Source: Lachnospiraceae bacterium (GTDB taxonomy: Bacteria; Bacillota; Clostridia; Lachnospirales; Lachnospiraceae). Taken from it: a stretch of DNA of 64,000 nucleotides. A program made the position numbers and the translations under genes. Under the pieces are notes generated by a model. It saw nothing but the letters and a program-made list of their open reading frames with translations. It ran no database searches and had not been told where the DNA came from. The stretch is taken from positions 81,034 to 145,033 of the forward strand of contig CAJTCH010000008.1 of assembly GCA_910574715.1 (NCBI GenBank), in the 5' to 3' direction. Positions 1 through 9,014 of the stretch are shown here, in pieces (position 1 is the first letter of the stretch; each line of letters begins with the position of its first letter).

Positions 1-1649
1 TAGTAAGTGAAAGCGAAAGTACGTCTACAGTAGTGAGCGAAAGTGAAAGCACCAGCACAGTGGTAAGTGAGAGCGAAAGCACATCTACAGTAGTAAGTGA
101 AAGCGAAAGCACCTCAACGGTAGTAAGCGAGAGTGAGAGCACGTCTACGGTAGTAAGCGAGAGTGAAAGCACCTCAACAGTAGTAAGTGAGAGTGAAAGT
201 ACCTCAACGGTAGTAAGTGAAAGCGAAAGTACGTCTACAGTAGTGAGCGAAAGTGAAAGCACCAGCACAGTGGTAAGTGAGAGCGAAAGCACGTCTACAG
301 TGGTAAGTGAGAGTGAAAGCACCAGCACAGTAGTAAGTGAGAGTGAGAGCACCTCAACAGTAGTGAGCGAGAGTGAAAGCACGTCTACGGTAGTAAGTGA
401 GAGCGAAAGCACCTCAACGGTAGTGAGTGAAAGCGAAAGTACGTCTACAGTAGTGAGCGAAAGTGAAAGCACCTCAACGGTAGTAAGCGAGAGCGAGAGC
501 ACGTCAACGGTAGTAAGCGAGAGTGAGAGCACGTCAACGGTAGTAAGCGAGAGTGAGAGCACGAGCACGGTAGTAAGTGAGAGTGAAAGCACATCTACAG
601 TAGTAAGTGAGAGCGAAAGCACCAGCACGGTAGTAAGTGAAAGCGAAAGCACGTCAACGGTAGTAAGTGAAAGCGAAAGCACGTCAACGGTAGTAAGCGA
701 GAGTGAGAGCACGTCTACAGTAGTAAGTGAAAGCGAGAGCACCTCCACGGTAGTAAGCGAGAGCGAAAGTGCGTCCACGGTAGTAAGCGAGAGCGAAAGC
801 ACCTCAACAGTGGTAAGCGAGAGTGAAAGCACGAGCACGGTAGTAAGTGAAAGTGAAAGTACCTCAACAGTGGTAAGTGAGAGCGAAAGCACGAGCACGG
901 TAGTAAGTGAGAGCGAAAGCACCTCTACAGAGGTAAGCGAGAGTGTCAGCACCAGCGAAAGTGCAAGCATAGAATCAAGTGAAAGCACCAGCGCTAGCGA
1001 AAGCGTAAGTGCGGAAGCCAGTGAAAGCACAAGCGTCAGCACCAGTGAAAGTGACAGCGCCAGCATATCATCCAGTGAGAGTACATCTACCAGTTCAGCG
1101 GAGACGGATGAGCCGGGTGGCGATACCCCGCCGGCATCAGAAGATGATAATGCACCTACAGTACCGACAACACCTACTCCAGATGTACCAGATACACCAA
1201 CTCCTACTCCGGATACGCCAGCTCCTGCCCCGGATGCACCGGCAGTAACGCCTGCACCAGTGACGCCAACACCAACTCCGGCAGCGCCAGTGGTAACCCC
1301 GGCGGTGACTCCGGCAGCGCCTGCAGTAGCAGCGCCAACACCAACTCCGGCAGTAACACCAGTGGTAACACCGTTAGAAGATGCACCGGTGCCGTTGGCA
1401 GATGCACCGGATATTACGGATCAGGATACCCTGAATGACCAGCCGCAGCAGGAGATTGAGGATGAAGAAGTACCGTTGACTGATTTGGCAGCCGCTAATG
1501 GATTGCTGCATCATATTCAGCACGCATGTGAAGTGTTTACATCGGCATTCCTTCCGCTCTTCTATGTAGGAAGCAACCGTAAGAGACGGAAAAAGATTTC
1601 TGAACTGAAAAGAGAGATAGATAAGAAAACAGAAAGGGATGAGGATTAA
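1..1649 (+). CDS. Serine-rich repeat glycoprotein adhesin, C-terminal part (5' end outside window)
   Basis: Seen: the frame is open from base 3 with no start, so the gene begins upstream. About 310 residues are tandem copies of SESESTSTVV, followed by a less regular Ser/Thr/Glu stretch, a Pro/Thr/Ala/Val stalk (about nt 1115-1380), an acidic segment and a tail. The tail has EEVPLTDL, a short hydrophobic run (VFTSAFLPLFYV) and a basic end (NRKRRKK). No LPxTG is present. Known: SRRPs are O-glycosylated on Ser/Thr in the cytosol and exported by the accessory Sec system; most are sortase-anchored. The following secY2-asp-secA2-gtf genes fit this exactly. Inference: it is the substrate of the locus, held in the envelope by its C-terminal hydrophobic/basic tail or by an unrecognised sorting signal. 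Family call firm; anchoring mode uncertain. Confidence 0.93.
   Translation, partial: VSESESTSTVVSESESTSTVVSESESTSTVVSESESTSTVVSESESTSTVVSESESTSTVVSESESTSTVVSESESTSTVVSESESTSTVVSESESTSTVVSESESTSTVVSESESTSTVVSESESTSTVVSESESTSTVVSESESTSTVVSESESTSTVVSESESTSTVVSESESTSTVVSESESTSTVVSESESTSTVVSESESTSTVVSESESTSTVVSESESTSTVVSESESTSTVVSESESTSTVVSESESASTVVSESESTSTVVSESESTSTVVSESESTSTVVSESESTSTVVSESESTSTEVSESVSTSESASIESSESTSASESVSAEASESTSVSTSESDSASISSSESTSTSSAETDEPGGDTPPASEDDNAPTVPTTPTPDVPDTPTPTPDTPAPAPDAPAVTPAPVTPTPTPAAPVVTPAVTPAAPAVAAPTPTPAVTPVVTPLEDAPVPLADAPDITDQDTLNDQPQQEIEDEEVPLTDLAAANGLLHHIQHACEVFTSAFLPLFYVGSNRKRRKKISELKREIDKKTERDED
3..932 (+). repeat. 30-bp tandem repeat array encoding SESESTSTVV
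   Basis: Thirty-one in-frame 30-bp units are visible and the array continues off the left edge. Units differ mostly at synonymous positions (agt/agc, gaa/gag, acg/acc/aca), so protein identity is kept while DNA identity is loosened. One unit has Ala for Thr (about nt 770) and the last unit ends in Glu instead of Val. Arrays like this commonly change copy number by recombination. Confidence 0.95.
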
Positions 1650-1795
1650 TGAGTTTTTTTGAAAATGCAGTATTGGGCTTCTGCCATTGGGACGGATTGG
1701 CTCTTGCATTCATTGCCGTGATTACGGGATGGTATTTTATAGTAAAACATAAATTAAAAAAAGAAATAAAAGGTTTAGAAGATCAGTTAGACTGA
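1649..1795 (+). CDS. 48-aa single-pass membrane protein of the SRRP locus
   Basis: ATG at 1649 overlaps the adhesin stop codon (TAATG), indicating translational coupling. The product starts MSFFENAVLGFCHWDG, has one hydrophobic segment (about residues 17-32, LALAFIAVITGWYFIV) and ends in a Lys/Glu-rich cytosolic-looking tail (KHKLKKEIKGLEDQLD). I do not recognise the family. Streptococcal accessory Sec systems include small membrane proteins (Asp4, Asp5, with SecE/SecG-like features); by size, topology and position this could be an equivalent, or a partner of the LPxTG-less adhesin tail. Both ideas are inference. It lies before a hairpin, so it is probably expressed with the adhesin rather than with secY2. 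Confidence 0.65.
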   Translation: MSFFENAVLGFCHWDGLALAFIAVITGWYFIVKHKLKKEIKGLEDQLD

Positions 1796-1813
1796 TAGAA
1801 TGATAAGAAGTTG

Positions 1814-1840
1814 GTGGCTGCTGTCATGTATGGCAGCCAC
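1814..1840 (+). terminator. Hairpin between adhesin/small protein and secY2 (partial terminator)
   Basis: Perfect 8-bp stem GTGGCTGC (1814-1821) with GCAGCCAC (1833-1840), then a moderately T-rich stretch. No new promoter is obvious before secY2. It may limit read-through so the adhesin is made in excess over the export machinery. Confidence 0.6.
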
Positions 1841-1877
1841 TGATTTCGTATTTATAATTAAGACCAGGAGAGCGGTT

Positions 1878-3077
1878 GTGCAAGAATCAAAAGAAAGTAT
1901 ATTAAAATATAAACTGGCCTATTCGGGGATCATCCTTTTTGTGTATGTAATTGGAAAAAACATTCCGCTGTATGCGTTGGATATTTCAGCTTACAGGGAA
2001 GCTTATTTTAATGTGGAAGAATTGCTGCTCCAGAGTATAGGAGGGGATGCTTATCGTTCTTCGGTGTTTGCTCTTGGAATTTTTCCATCTATGATATCTG
2101 GATTTTTAGTACAGATTTTTATGGCGGTCAGAGGACTGTTTACGAAGTCAGTGATCTCTCCGGGAAAGTCCCGGCGAATGACGGTTGCAGTTACACTTGC
2201 GATTGCTTTATTTCAGGCATTTACACGGGTAAGAGAGATAAAGTTTATAGCATCTGCCCAGGAGATACCCATTGTCCAGGCGATTGCGGCTGCGGAAATG
2301 GTAACGGGCGCGGTACTTATTATGTGGCTGTCGGACAGGAACAGCAGGTATGGGGTCAGCGGAAGGATGGTATTCATAACTGTGAATATCCTGGAGCGGA
2401 TTATGGGTGTACTGTATAAGAATAAGCTGCAAGATCTCGCAGTACCTTTGATGATATCTGCTGTAATGATGTTAATTATGATGATTATGGAAAATACGGA
2501 AAAACGGATTTCGGTTCAGCGCATTTCTATTCACAATATCTATGCGGATAAGAATTATATGGCAATCAAGCTCAATCCGGCGGGGATGATGCCGATGATG
2601 TTTACTGCCGCAGTATTCATGCTGCCAAAGCTTATAATATCCCTTCTGATATCCTATTACCCGCATCATCAGGGAATTCTCTGGTGGCAGGAGAATCTGT
2701 CTCTGACTAAACCCTTTGGTATTTTTATCTATATTGTCTGCGAGTATCTGCTGACGATATTATTTGCAATGTTTATGCTAAGTCCGAAGGACATTTCAGA
2801 ACGCTTTTTGAAAAGCGGGGACAGTATTGTGGATCTCCATGCCGGGCGTGATACAAGGCGGTATCTGCGAGGGGTCGTATGGAGGCTTAGCTTAGTCGGC
2901 GCAACTGTCATGGGAGCCTGTATCGTGACGCCGATGCTCTTGCAGGCGTATGGGGGGATGAGCAGTACGCTGGCAGCGCTGCCGACATCGATGATGATGC
3001 TTATAGGGTTTTCATGCAATATGTACAGGGAGTGCGTTACATACTGGAATTATGATTCATGCAGGCCCTTATTTTGA
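1878..3077 (+). CDS. secY2: Accessory Sec system translocase SecY2
   Basis: A 399-residue polytopic membrane protein with the SecY-type start (LAYSGIILFVYVIGKNIPLY) and about ten hydrophobic segments, but shorter and more divergent than housekeeping SecY, as is usual for SecY2. It should form the membrane channel that works with SecA2 and Asp1-3 to export the glycosylated adhesin. Start choice: GTG at 1878 has AGGAG at 1866-1870 (7-nt spacing). An in-frame ATG at 1800 exists but would place the hairpin at 1814-1840 inside the gene and has no good ribosome site. The gene ends 20 nt before asp1. Confidence 0.9.
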   Translation: MQESKESILKYKLAYSGIILFVYVIGKNIPLYALDISAYREAYFNVEELLLQSIGGDAYRSSVFALGIFPSMISGFLVQIFMAVRGLFTKSVISPGKSRRMTVAVTLAIALFQAFTRVREIKFIASAQEIPIVQAIAAAEMVTGAVLIMWLSDRNSRYGVSGRMVFITVNILERIMGVLYKNKLQDLAVPLMISAVMMLIMMIMENTEKRISVQRISIHNIYADKNYMAIKLNPAGMMPMMFTAAVFMLPKLIISLLISYYPHHQGILWWQENLSLTKPFGIFIYIVCEYLLTILFAMFMLSPKDISERFLKSGDSIVDLHAGRDTRRYLRGVVWRLSLVGATVMGACIVTPMLLQAYGGMSSTLAALPTSMMMLIGFSCNMYRECVTYWNYDSCRPLF

Positions 3078-3097
3078 GAAATAATAGGAGTTGTACG

Positions 3098-4693
3098 ATG
3101 TTATATTTTATTCCGGCGTGGTATAAGGAAAGAGAATGGTGTGAAAATGAACAGAGCTGGCGGGTTAAGCGTATGTATTCTGAATTTGACGATACTGTCA
3201 AGCAGATACAGTTGTTTCACCGCAGCGGCGGATATGATTATCAGATCATACTTCTTGGATTTGCTCCGAATTTCCGGCATTTTCTTCATCGGCAGGGAGT
3301 ATATCGGGCGCCGTATTGGTCATGTTTTGATGCTATCCAGGAGATCCGGCGTAAAAAAGCCGGCGTGATGTCGTTTCATGATCTGGAGTGGCCGGAAGGG
3401 ATAGAGTTCCTCTATACGCCGTTTGTGGTAGTTGCAATGCTGGGTAAGGAGAAGTATGCCCAGATTGATTTCGCGGAGGACGGGAATCCGATATGGGTAG
3501 AATTCTATCGGAATGATACGCTCATACGCCGGGATCTTTTTGATGACAGAGGGTTTACTTCCAGCATAGTTTATTACGAAGATGGTCAGCCTGTTTATCA
3601 GGATTATCTTACAGAGAACGGACTGCGGAAGTTCCGCCGTTATTATCAGGACGGGCGTGTAGAGATAAATGAGAGGTGTCCGGGATATCTTCTGGAGTGC
3701 CAGGAGATCAGAGAGACGAGACAGTTCTCACGTATGGTTTATGAGAATATAGAACGGGTGATCTGCGAGGTGTTAGTATCCTATCTGGAACTGACGGACG
3801 ATCAGGATGTATTCTGTATTGCAATGCATAACTTACATGCGGGACTGTTGGGACAGGCATTAAAAGATAAAAAAAGGATCTTGTCATTTTATAATGACAG
3901 ATATCAGTTTGAAGAGAACCCGGATACATTGCTAATGATACAGAGCGCGGACTATATGGTTGTGGATTCCAAGGATAACGCGAAGAAGCTGCAGAGAATG
4001 GTTCAGATTCCGGCCGGCCGTCTGAAAGCGATCCCGCCGTACGATACACGGGTGGACGAGGGGATCAGTCTGCAGAGCGGCCTTCAGAAGCTTCTGTTAG
4101 CTGTGGATGGTATGGACAGCGCTGTATTTGGAGAGGCAATCCGCATCCTGGGCGGCTATCTTCCGCAGAAGAAGGGCGTCAGGGTCCACCTGTTTACCAG
4201 GGAAGCAAGGTATGACAGTAAGCAGAGACTTCTGAAACGGACGCAGGATGAGCTGGCTAAGAATGGCATGCCGGAAGAATGGGCCGGGGAAGCGGCCAAT
4301 GATGTTGTCTCAGAAAACGGACTGGAGGAAGACGGAAAAATTCCGGTTTTCTTCGTCCCGGAACAGTGCGTGGATGAACTGTCTGTGAGTAAATGTATGA
4401 GGGAGCAGTGGTTGCTGATCGATCTGCGGGAGGTGCCGGAGCTGTATCTGCAGATTAATGCGATTAGTTTTGGGATTCCGCAGATAGTAAGAAAAAAGAC
4501 GGAATTTGTCATAGACGGCGGCAACGGCGTTATATTGGATAAACCGGGCGGGCTGCCCCGGGTTCTGGATTACTATCTTGACGGATTAGAGCATTGGAAC
4601 GAGGCAAAGATATACTCCTATGAAATAAGCAAAAGATACACAACGGAGCGATTACTGGAGATGTGGGGGGAGGTTATGGACAGCGTTGGCTAA
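3098..4693 (+). CDS. asp1: Accessory Sec system protein Asp1
   Basis: A 531-residue protein with the typical Asp1 opening MLYFIPAWYKER and an overall glycosyltransferase-B-like length and layout without obvious catalytic motifs. Asp1, Asp2 and Asp3 form a cytosolic complex that binds the SRRP and takes part in its modification and SecA2-dependent export. The start is ATG 3098 with AGGAG at 3086-3090; an upstream in-frame ATG (3059) lies inside secY2 and lacks a ribosome site. The 3' end overlaps asp2 by 8 nt, consistent with coupled translation. Confidence 0.92.
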   Translation: MLYFIPAWYKEREWCENEQSWRVKRMYSEFDDTVKQIQLFHRSGGYDYQIILLGFAPNFRHFLHRQGVYRAPYWSCFDAIQEIRRKKAGVMSFHDLEWPEGIEFLYTPFVVVAMLGKEKYAQIDFAEDGNPIWVEFYRNDTLIRRDLFDDRGFTSSIVYYEDGQPVYQDYLTENGLRKFRRYYQDGRVEINERCPGYLLECQEIRETRQFSRMVYENIERVICEVLVSYLELTDDQDVFCIAMHNLHAGLLGQALKDKKRILSFYNDRYQFEENPDTLLMIQSADYMVVDSKDNAKKLQRMVQIPAGRLKAIPPYDTRVDEGISLQSGLQKLLLAVDGMDSAVFGEAIRILGGYLPQKKGVRVHLFTREARYDSKQRLLKRTQDELAKNGMPEEWAGEAANDVVSENGLEEDGKIPVFFVPEQCVDELSVSKCMREQWLLIDLREVPELYLQINAISFGIPQIVRKKTEFVIDGGNGVILDKPGGLPRVLDYYLDGLEHWNEAKIYSYEISKRYTTERLLEMWGEVMDSVG

Positions 4694-6188
4694 GATACAG
4701 ATATTACAGCTTGGGGATGAGGACTGGAATGAGATCTATACATTACCGGAAGGCGTGTCGCTGGATTATGCCGATGAATTGACAGAGCCGCCGAAGAAAG
4801 CCTATGATATGTTTTTTCTGGATCGGAATCTCCTGGAAGAAGAGATTGAACAGATCTTTCGTGCAGCAAAGGCATACACGCTCTTCGTAACGAATAATGT
4901 GTCTGTCAGGGGGCGTATGGAATGGCTGTGCCGCAGCAGGAAAGCGCAGCATATTCCTAAGGCAGATATCCAGAGATTCCTGACGGAAGAATCCAGATAT
5001 TATTTTGCGCGGCCGTATGGGGAAAAGTATGGATTGAGAGATGTGGCCATTGCTCAGGGCTTTACAGGGAAGGTAAAATGGAACGGGAATCAGAATGTCT
5101 TGCTGGAGGCTGATTTTGGTGAAGAGTTCCGTCAAGCGGCATACTGGCGTTATAACAATCCTTTGCCAAAAGGAGAGGCGGCGGATTTCTGGTTGGAATA
5201 CAGCAAGGATCCGTCTGTACAGATTATTTTGGAAATTACGATCTTTGCTACGGGAACGGCGTCTGTGATCTTGGAACGGCTGGAATTGAATGAGAAGGAT
5301 CTGGAACAGATTGTCCGGCTTGAAAGCGGCAAAGGGAATGGCACGCTCTTTTTCTCTGTCAAAGCAAAGGGCAGGGGCAGGCTTTGGCTGACAGGCCTGC
5401 ATAAAAGGCTGTCGAGAGGAAGCCATGGATATTTCCTGCCGGGGGGAGAACGGTATGTGACGTCCAACAGGGAGGAAGCGTTTTGCTATTTTGACCCGGG
5501 GGACCTTAAGCCTCCTCTGAATGTGTATTTTTCAGGATATAAGACTCTGGAAGGGTTTGAGGGGTACTTCATGGTGAAGGCATTGGGCTGTCCGTTTCTT
5601 CTGATAGCGGAGCCGCGTCTGGAGGGCGGCAGCTTTTATATGGGCTCAGAAGAGTATGAGCAGATCTATGTAGATATGATCAGAGGACATATGGAAGAAC
5701 TTGGATTCACGCCGGATCAGGTAATACTGTCGGGACTTTCTATGGGAACCTTCGGCGCTTTATATTATGGGTGTGATATCCGGCCTCATGCCATGATTGT
5801 CGGGAAGCCTTTAGCCAGTATCGGGAATGTGGCGGCCAATGAGAAGCATCTGCGCCCGGGCGGGTTCCCTACATCTCTGGATATCCTGCGTTTCCAGTGC
5901 GGCGGCTCAGGGCAAGAAAGCGTTGAGGAGCTGAACGAGAAATTCTGGAAAAAATTCGAGAAAACAGACTGGGGAAATTCAAAGTTTGTTGTGGCTTATA
6001 TGATCGAGGATGACTATGATTCTGACGCATATGCTTCTATGCTCTCGCATTTGCAGTCTGACGGCGTCCAGGCATATGGAAAAGGCATCCATGGCAGGCA
6101 TAATGATGACACAACAGGAATCATTAATTGGTTTTTGAATCAATACAGAAAAATCCTGAGAGAGGATTTTAACAGAAGGATGGAATAA
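4686..6188 (+). CDS. asp2: Accessory Sec system protein Asp2 (SRRP O-acetyltransferase-like)
   Basis: A 500-residue protein in the Asp2 family. The C-terminal half has an alpha/beta-hydrolase-like nucleophile motif GLSMG with Ser352, followed by the conserved GKPLASIGN region, and a distal GIHGRHNDD segment that could supply the catalytic His. In streptococci Asp2 acetylates GlcNAc on the adhesin and is also needed for export. The start is TTG 4686, overlapping the asp1 stop, with GGAGG about 12 nt upstream, so initiation is probably coupled. Asp3 follows after 5 nt. Confidence 0.9.
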   Translation: MAKIQILQLGDEDWNEIYTLPEGVSLDYADELTEPPKKAYDMFFLDRNLLEEEIEQIFRAAKAYTLFVTNNVSVRGRMEWLCRSRKAQHIPKADIQRFLTEESRYYFARPYGEKYGLRDVAIAQGFTGKVKWNGNQNVLLEADFGEEFRQAAYWRYNNPLPKGEAADFWLEYSKDPSVQIILEITIFATGTASVILERLELNEKDLEQIVRLESGKGNGTLFFSVKAKGRGRLWLTGLHKRLSRGSHGYFLPGGERYVTSNREEAFCYFDPGDLKPPLNVYFSGYKTLEGFEGYFMVKALGCPFLLIAEPRLEGGSFYMGSEEYEQIYVDMIRGHMEELGFTPDQVILSGLSMGTFGALYYGCDIRPHAMIVGKPLASIGNVAANEKHLRPGGFPTSLDILRFQCGGSGQESVEELNEKFWKKFEKTDWGNSKFVVAYMIEDDYDSDAYASMLSHLQSDGVQAYGKGIHGRHNDDTTGIINWFLNQYRKILREDFNRRME

Positions 6189-6193
6189 AGGAA

Positions 6194-6664
6194 ATGATAG
6201 GGGAAAAATGGACCGTTTACTGGAATGAATACTCTTCCAACACATATCTGTATGGATCGGAAATCACCTTTCATGCGAAGGATGACGTGGAATTTAAGAA
6301 TGTATTGATGGCTCCCGGGACGGTGATCAAGCAGTGGTACTCCAGGACAAATTATCAGATGCAGCGAATAGAACCGGCTCTGCCAATGATCGACGGCGAA
6401 GGAAGATATCGTGTGAAGGTCAATATTGACTGCCCAAAAGGAGAGCAGTGGCTTATCCAGTTGATTTTTTGTGATAAATATGAGGCTGAGGCAGGACGTG
6501 TCTCTGTCAGGGATGAGGTGTCGTATTTTCAATGTCCTCTGCGGACATACAGTTATCGGATGCAGTTGATGAACGGCGGAATTACCCGGTTCCGTTTCCA
6601 TGATATTGAGATTCAGGAAGTCGAATATGAGGCAGAAGAAGAGGAAATTAAGAAAACTATATAA
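6194..6664 (+). CDS. asp3: Accessory Sec system protein Asp3
   Basis: A 156-residue protein with the Asp3 signature near the N-terminus (WTVYWNEYSSNTYLYGSEI), predicted to be mostly beta-strand. It bridges Asp1 and Asp2 in the accessory Sec complex and helps present the adhesin to SecA2. The ribosome site is weak (aaagga just before the ATG), so translation probably depends on termination of asp2 6 nt upstream. Its last 38 nt overlap secA2. The acidic C-terminus (EEEEI) is in the overlap. Confidence 0.88.
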   Translation: MIGEKWTVYWNEYSSNTYLYGSEITFHAKDDVEFKNVLMAPGTVIKQWYSRTNYQMQRIEPALPMIDGEGRYRVKVNIDCPKGEQWLIQLIFCDKYEAEAGRVSVRDEVSYFQCPLRTYSYRMQLMNGGITRFRFHDIEIQEVEYEAEEEEIKKTI

Positions 6665-8960
6665 GATCTTGCGCAGGGTAAGAAGCTACGGAGAATGGAT
6701 GTCAGGGCTTACGGATGCAGAACTGGCGCATCTGACCGTGGAATTTAAGGAGAGACTGGACAAAGGAGAGACTTTGGATGATATTCTGCCAGAGGCGTTT
6801 GCAGCCATATGTGAAGCGGATTTTCGGATTCTGGGTATGGCTCCTTTTGATGTGCAGATTTTGGGCGGGATTGCTCTGCATCAAGGCTGTCTTGCAGAGA
6901 TGAATACCGGTGAAGGGAAGACATTGGTAGCTACTCTGCCGCTGTATCTTAATGCGCTGACAGGGAGGAGTACGATCCTGGTAACAGCAAATGGATATCT
7001 GGCGTCCAGAGATGCTGAGGAAATGGGAGCGGTATACCGTTTTATGGGACTGTCTGTTGCGGCAGGCGTACCTGCGGCGGGACAGCAAGAATTCGGAACG
7101 GCGGAGAAAAAAGAGGTCTATGCGGCAGATATTGTATATACGACCCACGGCGCGCTTGGTTTTGACTATCTGATCGATAATCTGGCGAAAAAATCAGAAG
7201 ATCGTTTCCTAAGAGAATTTTATTATGTGATTATAGACGAGGCGGATTCCGTATTGCTGGATGCCGCCCAGACCCCTCTTATCATCTCGGCCTCTCCCAG
7301 AGTGCAGTCGAATCTGTATGCGGTGGCAGATCTTTTTGTTACTACTTTGGTGGAAGATAAGGACTATATGCTGGAAGACGGATGCGTATGGCTTACGGAA
7401 GACGGGATCCGGTATGCAGAAACTTTTTTCCAGATCGATAATTTTTATGGCAGGGAACATTTTGAAATCAACCGTCATGTGATACTTGCGCTTCGGGCTC
7501 ACAAGCTGCATGAAAAAGGAGAGAACTATATCGTATCCCGGGACAGGAAGCTGCTGCTTATGGACGGCAGCACCGGACGTTCACTGGATGGTATGAAACT
7601 TCGGGGAGGACAGCATCAGGCCTTGGAGGCAAAAGAAGGTGTTCCCTTGACTCAGGAGAGCCGGGCAGTTGCAGTAGTGACATTTCAGAACTTGTTTTTG
7701 ATGTTTCCGAAATTAGCGGGAATGAGCGGAACTTTGGCAGATGCGTCAGAGGAACTGCGGGATGTCTATGGTGTGGAGGTTCTGGTGATTCCGACTAATC
7801 GGCCAAGGAAGAGGAAGGACCTGCCGGATCAATATTTTCCGAATTCAGACCTGCAGATCCGTACAGCAGCCATAGCGGCTCTGAAGATCCATGAGACTGG
7901 CCGGCCTGTGTTGATCGTGGCCGCTAATATTGAGAATACGGAACGGATGTCGAAGATATTCATGAGAACAAAGATTCCTCATAACGTATTAAATGCTAAT
8001 AATGCCTATTGGGAGGCTCAGATCGTCAAGGAGGCGGGACAGCGCAATGCGGTGACTGTGGCGACGACCATGGCGGGCAGAGGAACGGATATCAAGCTGG
8101 GAGAAGGTGTGGAAGAACTGGGAGGGCTTGCTGTGATCGGCATTGGACGGATGGACAATGTAAGGATGGAGAGGCAGGCCAGAGGCCGCGCAGGACGGCA
8201 GGGGGATGCCGGTACCAGTCAGTTTTTCGTGTCTCTGGAGGATGACTTGATAGGAGAGAACCCTTCTCTTGAAAAATATATAGAGGAGAGACGGCGTATT
8301 CGGAAGCGGAAGCTGAAAAAGATAATCAATAAGACCCAGATCTCAGGTGAGGAAGGAGCTGTCATGGCCAGGAAAAATGCCGTGGTATACGATAAGGTGA
8401 TACAGAAACAGCGGGGACTGATCTATGCTACCAGAGATAAGCTGCTAGAGGGTGAAGAACTGCCCAGGGATATGATTCTGAGGATGGCGGATGGGAATAT
8501 TAGAAGTTTCCTGGCTTCCTGTAAGAATTTGGACAGGCGAACGCTGAACAGGTATATTCTGGACAATATCTCTTATCAGTTGGATAAGGAAGCAACAGAA
8601 TTAGCTATAGAGGACCGGGAAGATATAGAGAGATATCTTATGAAGAAAGTACGGCAGGTTATAGAAGAACAGGAAAAGAAAGTAGGAAGTACAAAGCGGA
8701 TGGATGAATTCATACGTGTTGCAGTGCTGAATGCCGTTGATAATGGCTGGGTGGAGCAGGTAGATTATATGCAGCAGCTTCAGGCAGCAGTATCAGGAAG
8801 ATCGTTTGCACAGCGTAATCTGCTGTTTGAGTATCAGAATGAATCTTTTGAATCATTCCGGCAGATGGAGAGTACTGTCTATAGGAATGCAATGCGGAGT
8901 ATTCTGCTCAGTGATATCTACCTGGATGAAAGGGAGAATCTGCATATATTGTTTCCGTGA
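6627..8960 (+). CDS. secA2: Accessory Sec system ATPase SecA2
   Basis: A 777-residue SecA family motor. Seen: Walker A NTGEGKT (residues 93-99), DEAD motif (about 204-207), the preprotein cross-linking region, and helicase C motifs with TTMAGRGTD and the conserved QARGRAGRQGD. It lacks the long SecA C-terminal linker and Cys-rich zinc-binding end, as expected for SecA2. It powers export of the glycosylated adhesin through SecY2. The start is ATG 6627 with AGGAAG at 6615-6620; an ATG 27 nt upstream has no ribosome site. It overlaps asp3 and is followed by the glycosyltransferase genes. Confidence 0.95.
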   Translation: MRQKKRKLRKLYKILRRVRSYGEWMSGLTDAELAHLTVEFKERLDKGETLDDILPEAFAAICEADFRILGMAPFDVQILGGIALHQGCLAEMNTGEGKTLVATLPLYLNALTGRSTILVTANGYLASRDAEEMGAVYRFMGLSVAAGVPAAGQQEFGTAEKKEVYAADIVYTTHGALGFDYLIDNLAKKSEDRFLREFYYVIIDEADSVLLDAAQTPLIISASPRVQSNLYAVADLFVTTLVEDKDYMLEDGCVWLTEDGIRYAETFFQIDNFYGREHFEINRHVILALRAHKLHEKGENYIVSRDRKLLLMDGSTGRSLDGMKLRGGQHQALEAKEGVPLTQESRAVAVVTFQNLFLMFPKLAGMSGTLADASEELRDVYGVEVLVIPTNRPRKRKDLPDQYFPNSDLQIRTAAIAALKIHETGRPVLIVAANIENTERMSKIFMRTKIPHNVLNANNAYWEAQIVKEAGQRNAVTVATTMAGRGTDIKLGEGVEELGGLAVIGIGRMDNVRMERQARGRAGRQGDAGTSQFFVSLEDDLIGENPSLEKYIEERRRIRKRKLKKIINKTQISGEEGAVMARKNAVVYDKVIQKQRGLIYATRDKLLEGEELPRDMILRMADGNIRSFLASCKNLDRRTLNRYILDNISYQLDKEATELAIEDREDIERYLMKKVRQVIEEQEKKVGSTKRMDEFIRVAVLNAVDNGWVEQVDYMQQLQAAVSGRSFAQRNLLFEYQNESFESFRQMESTVYRNAMRSILLSDIYLDERENLHILFP

Positions 8961-9014
8961 TAGCTGCGGCTTATGGGAGAAGAAAGTGTGTGAAGAAGGG
9001 ATAGGGGATAGAAA

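Noticed and set aside
1..932. Possible CRISPR array because of regular 30-bp spacing
   Set aside because: Units are directly tandem without unique spacers and encode an uninterrupted Ser-rich repeat.
1204..1407. Minus-strand open frame opposite the proline-rich stalk
   Set aside because: It mirrors low-complexity codons of the adhesin; no ribosome site and no independent gene-like composition.
4743..5426. 227-codon minus-strand frame inside asp2
   Set aside because: asp2 is well supported by family motifs and coupling; the antisense frame has no start signal or recognisable domain.
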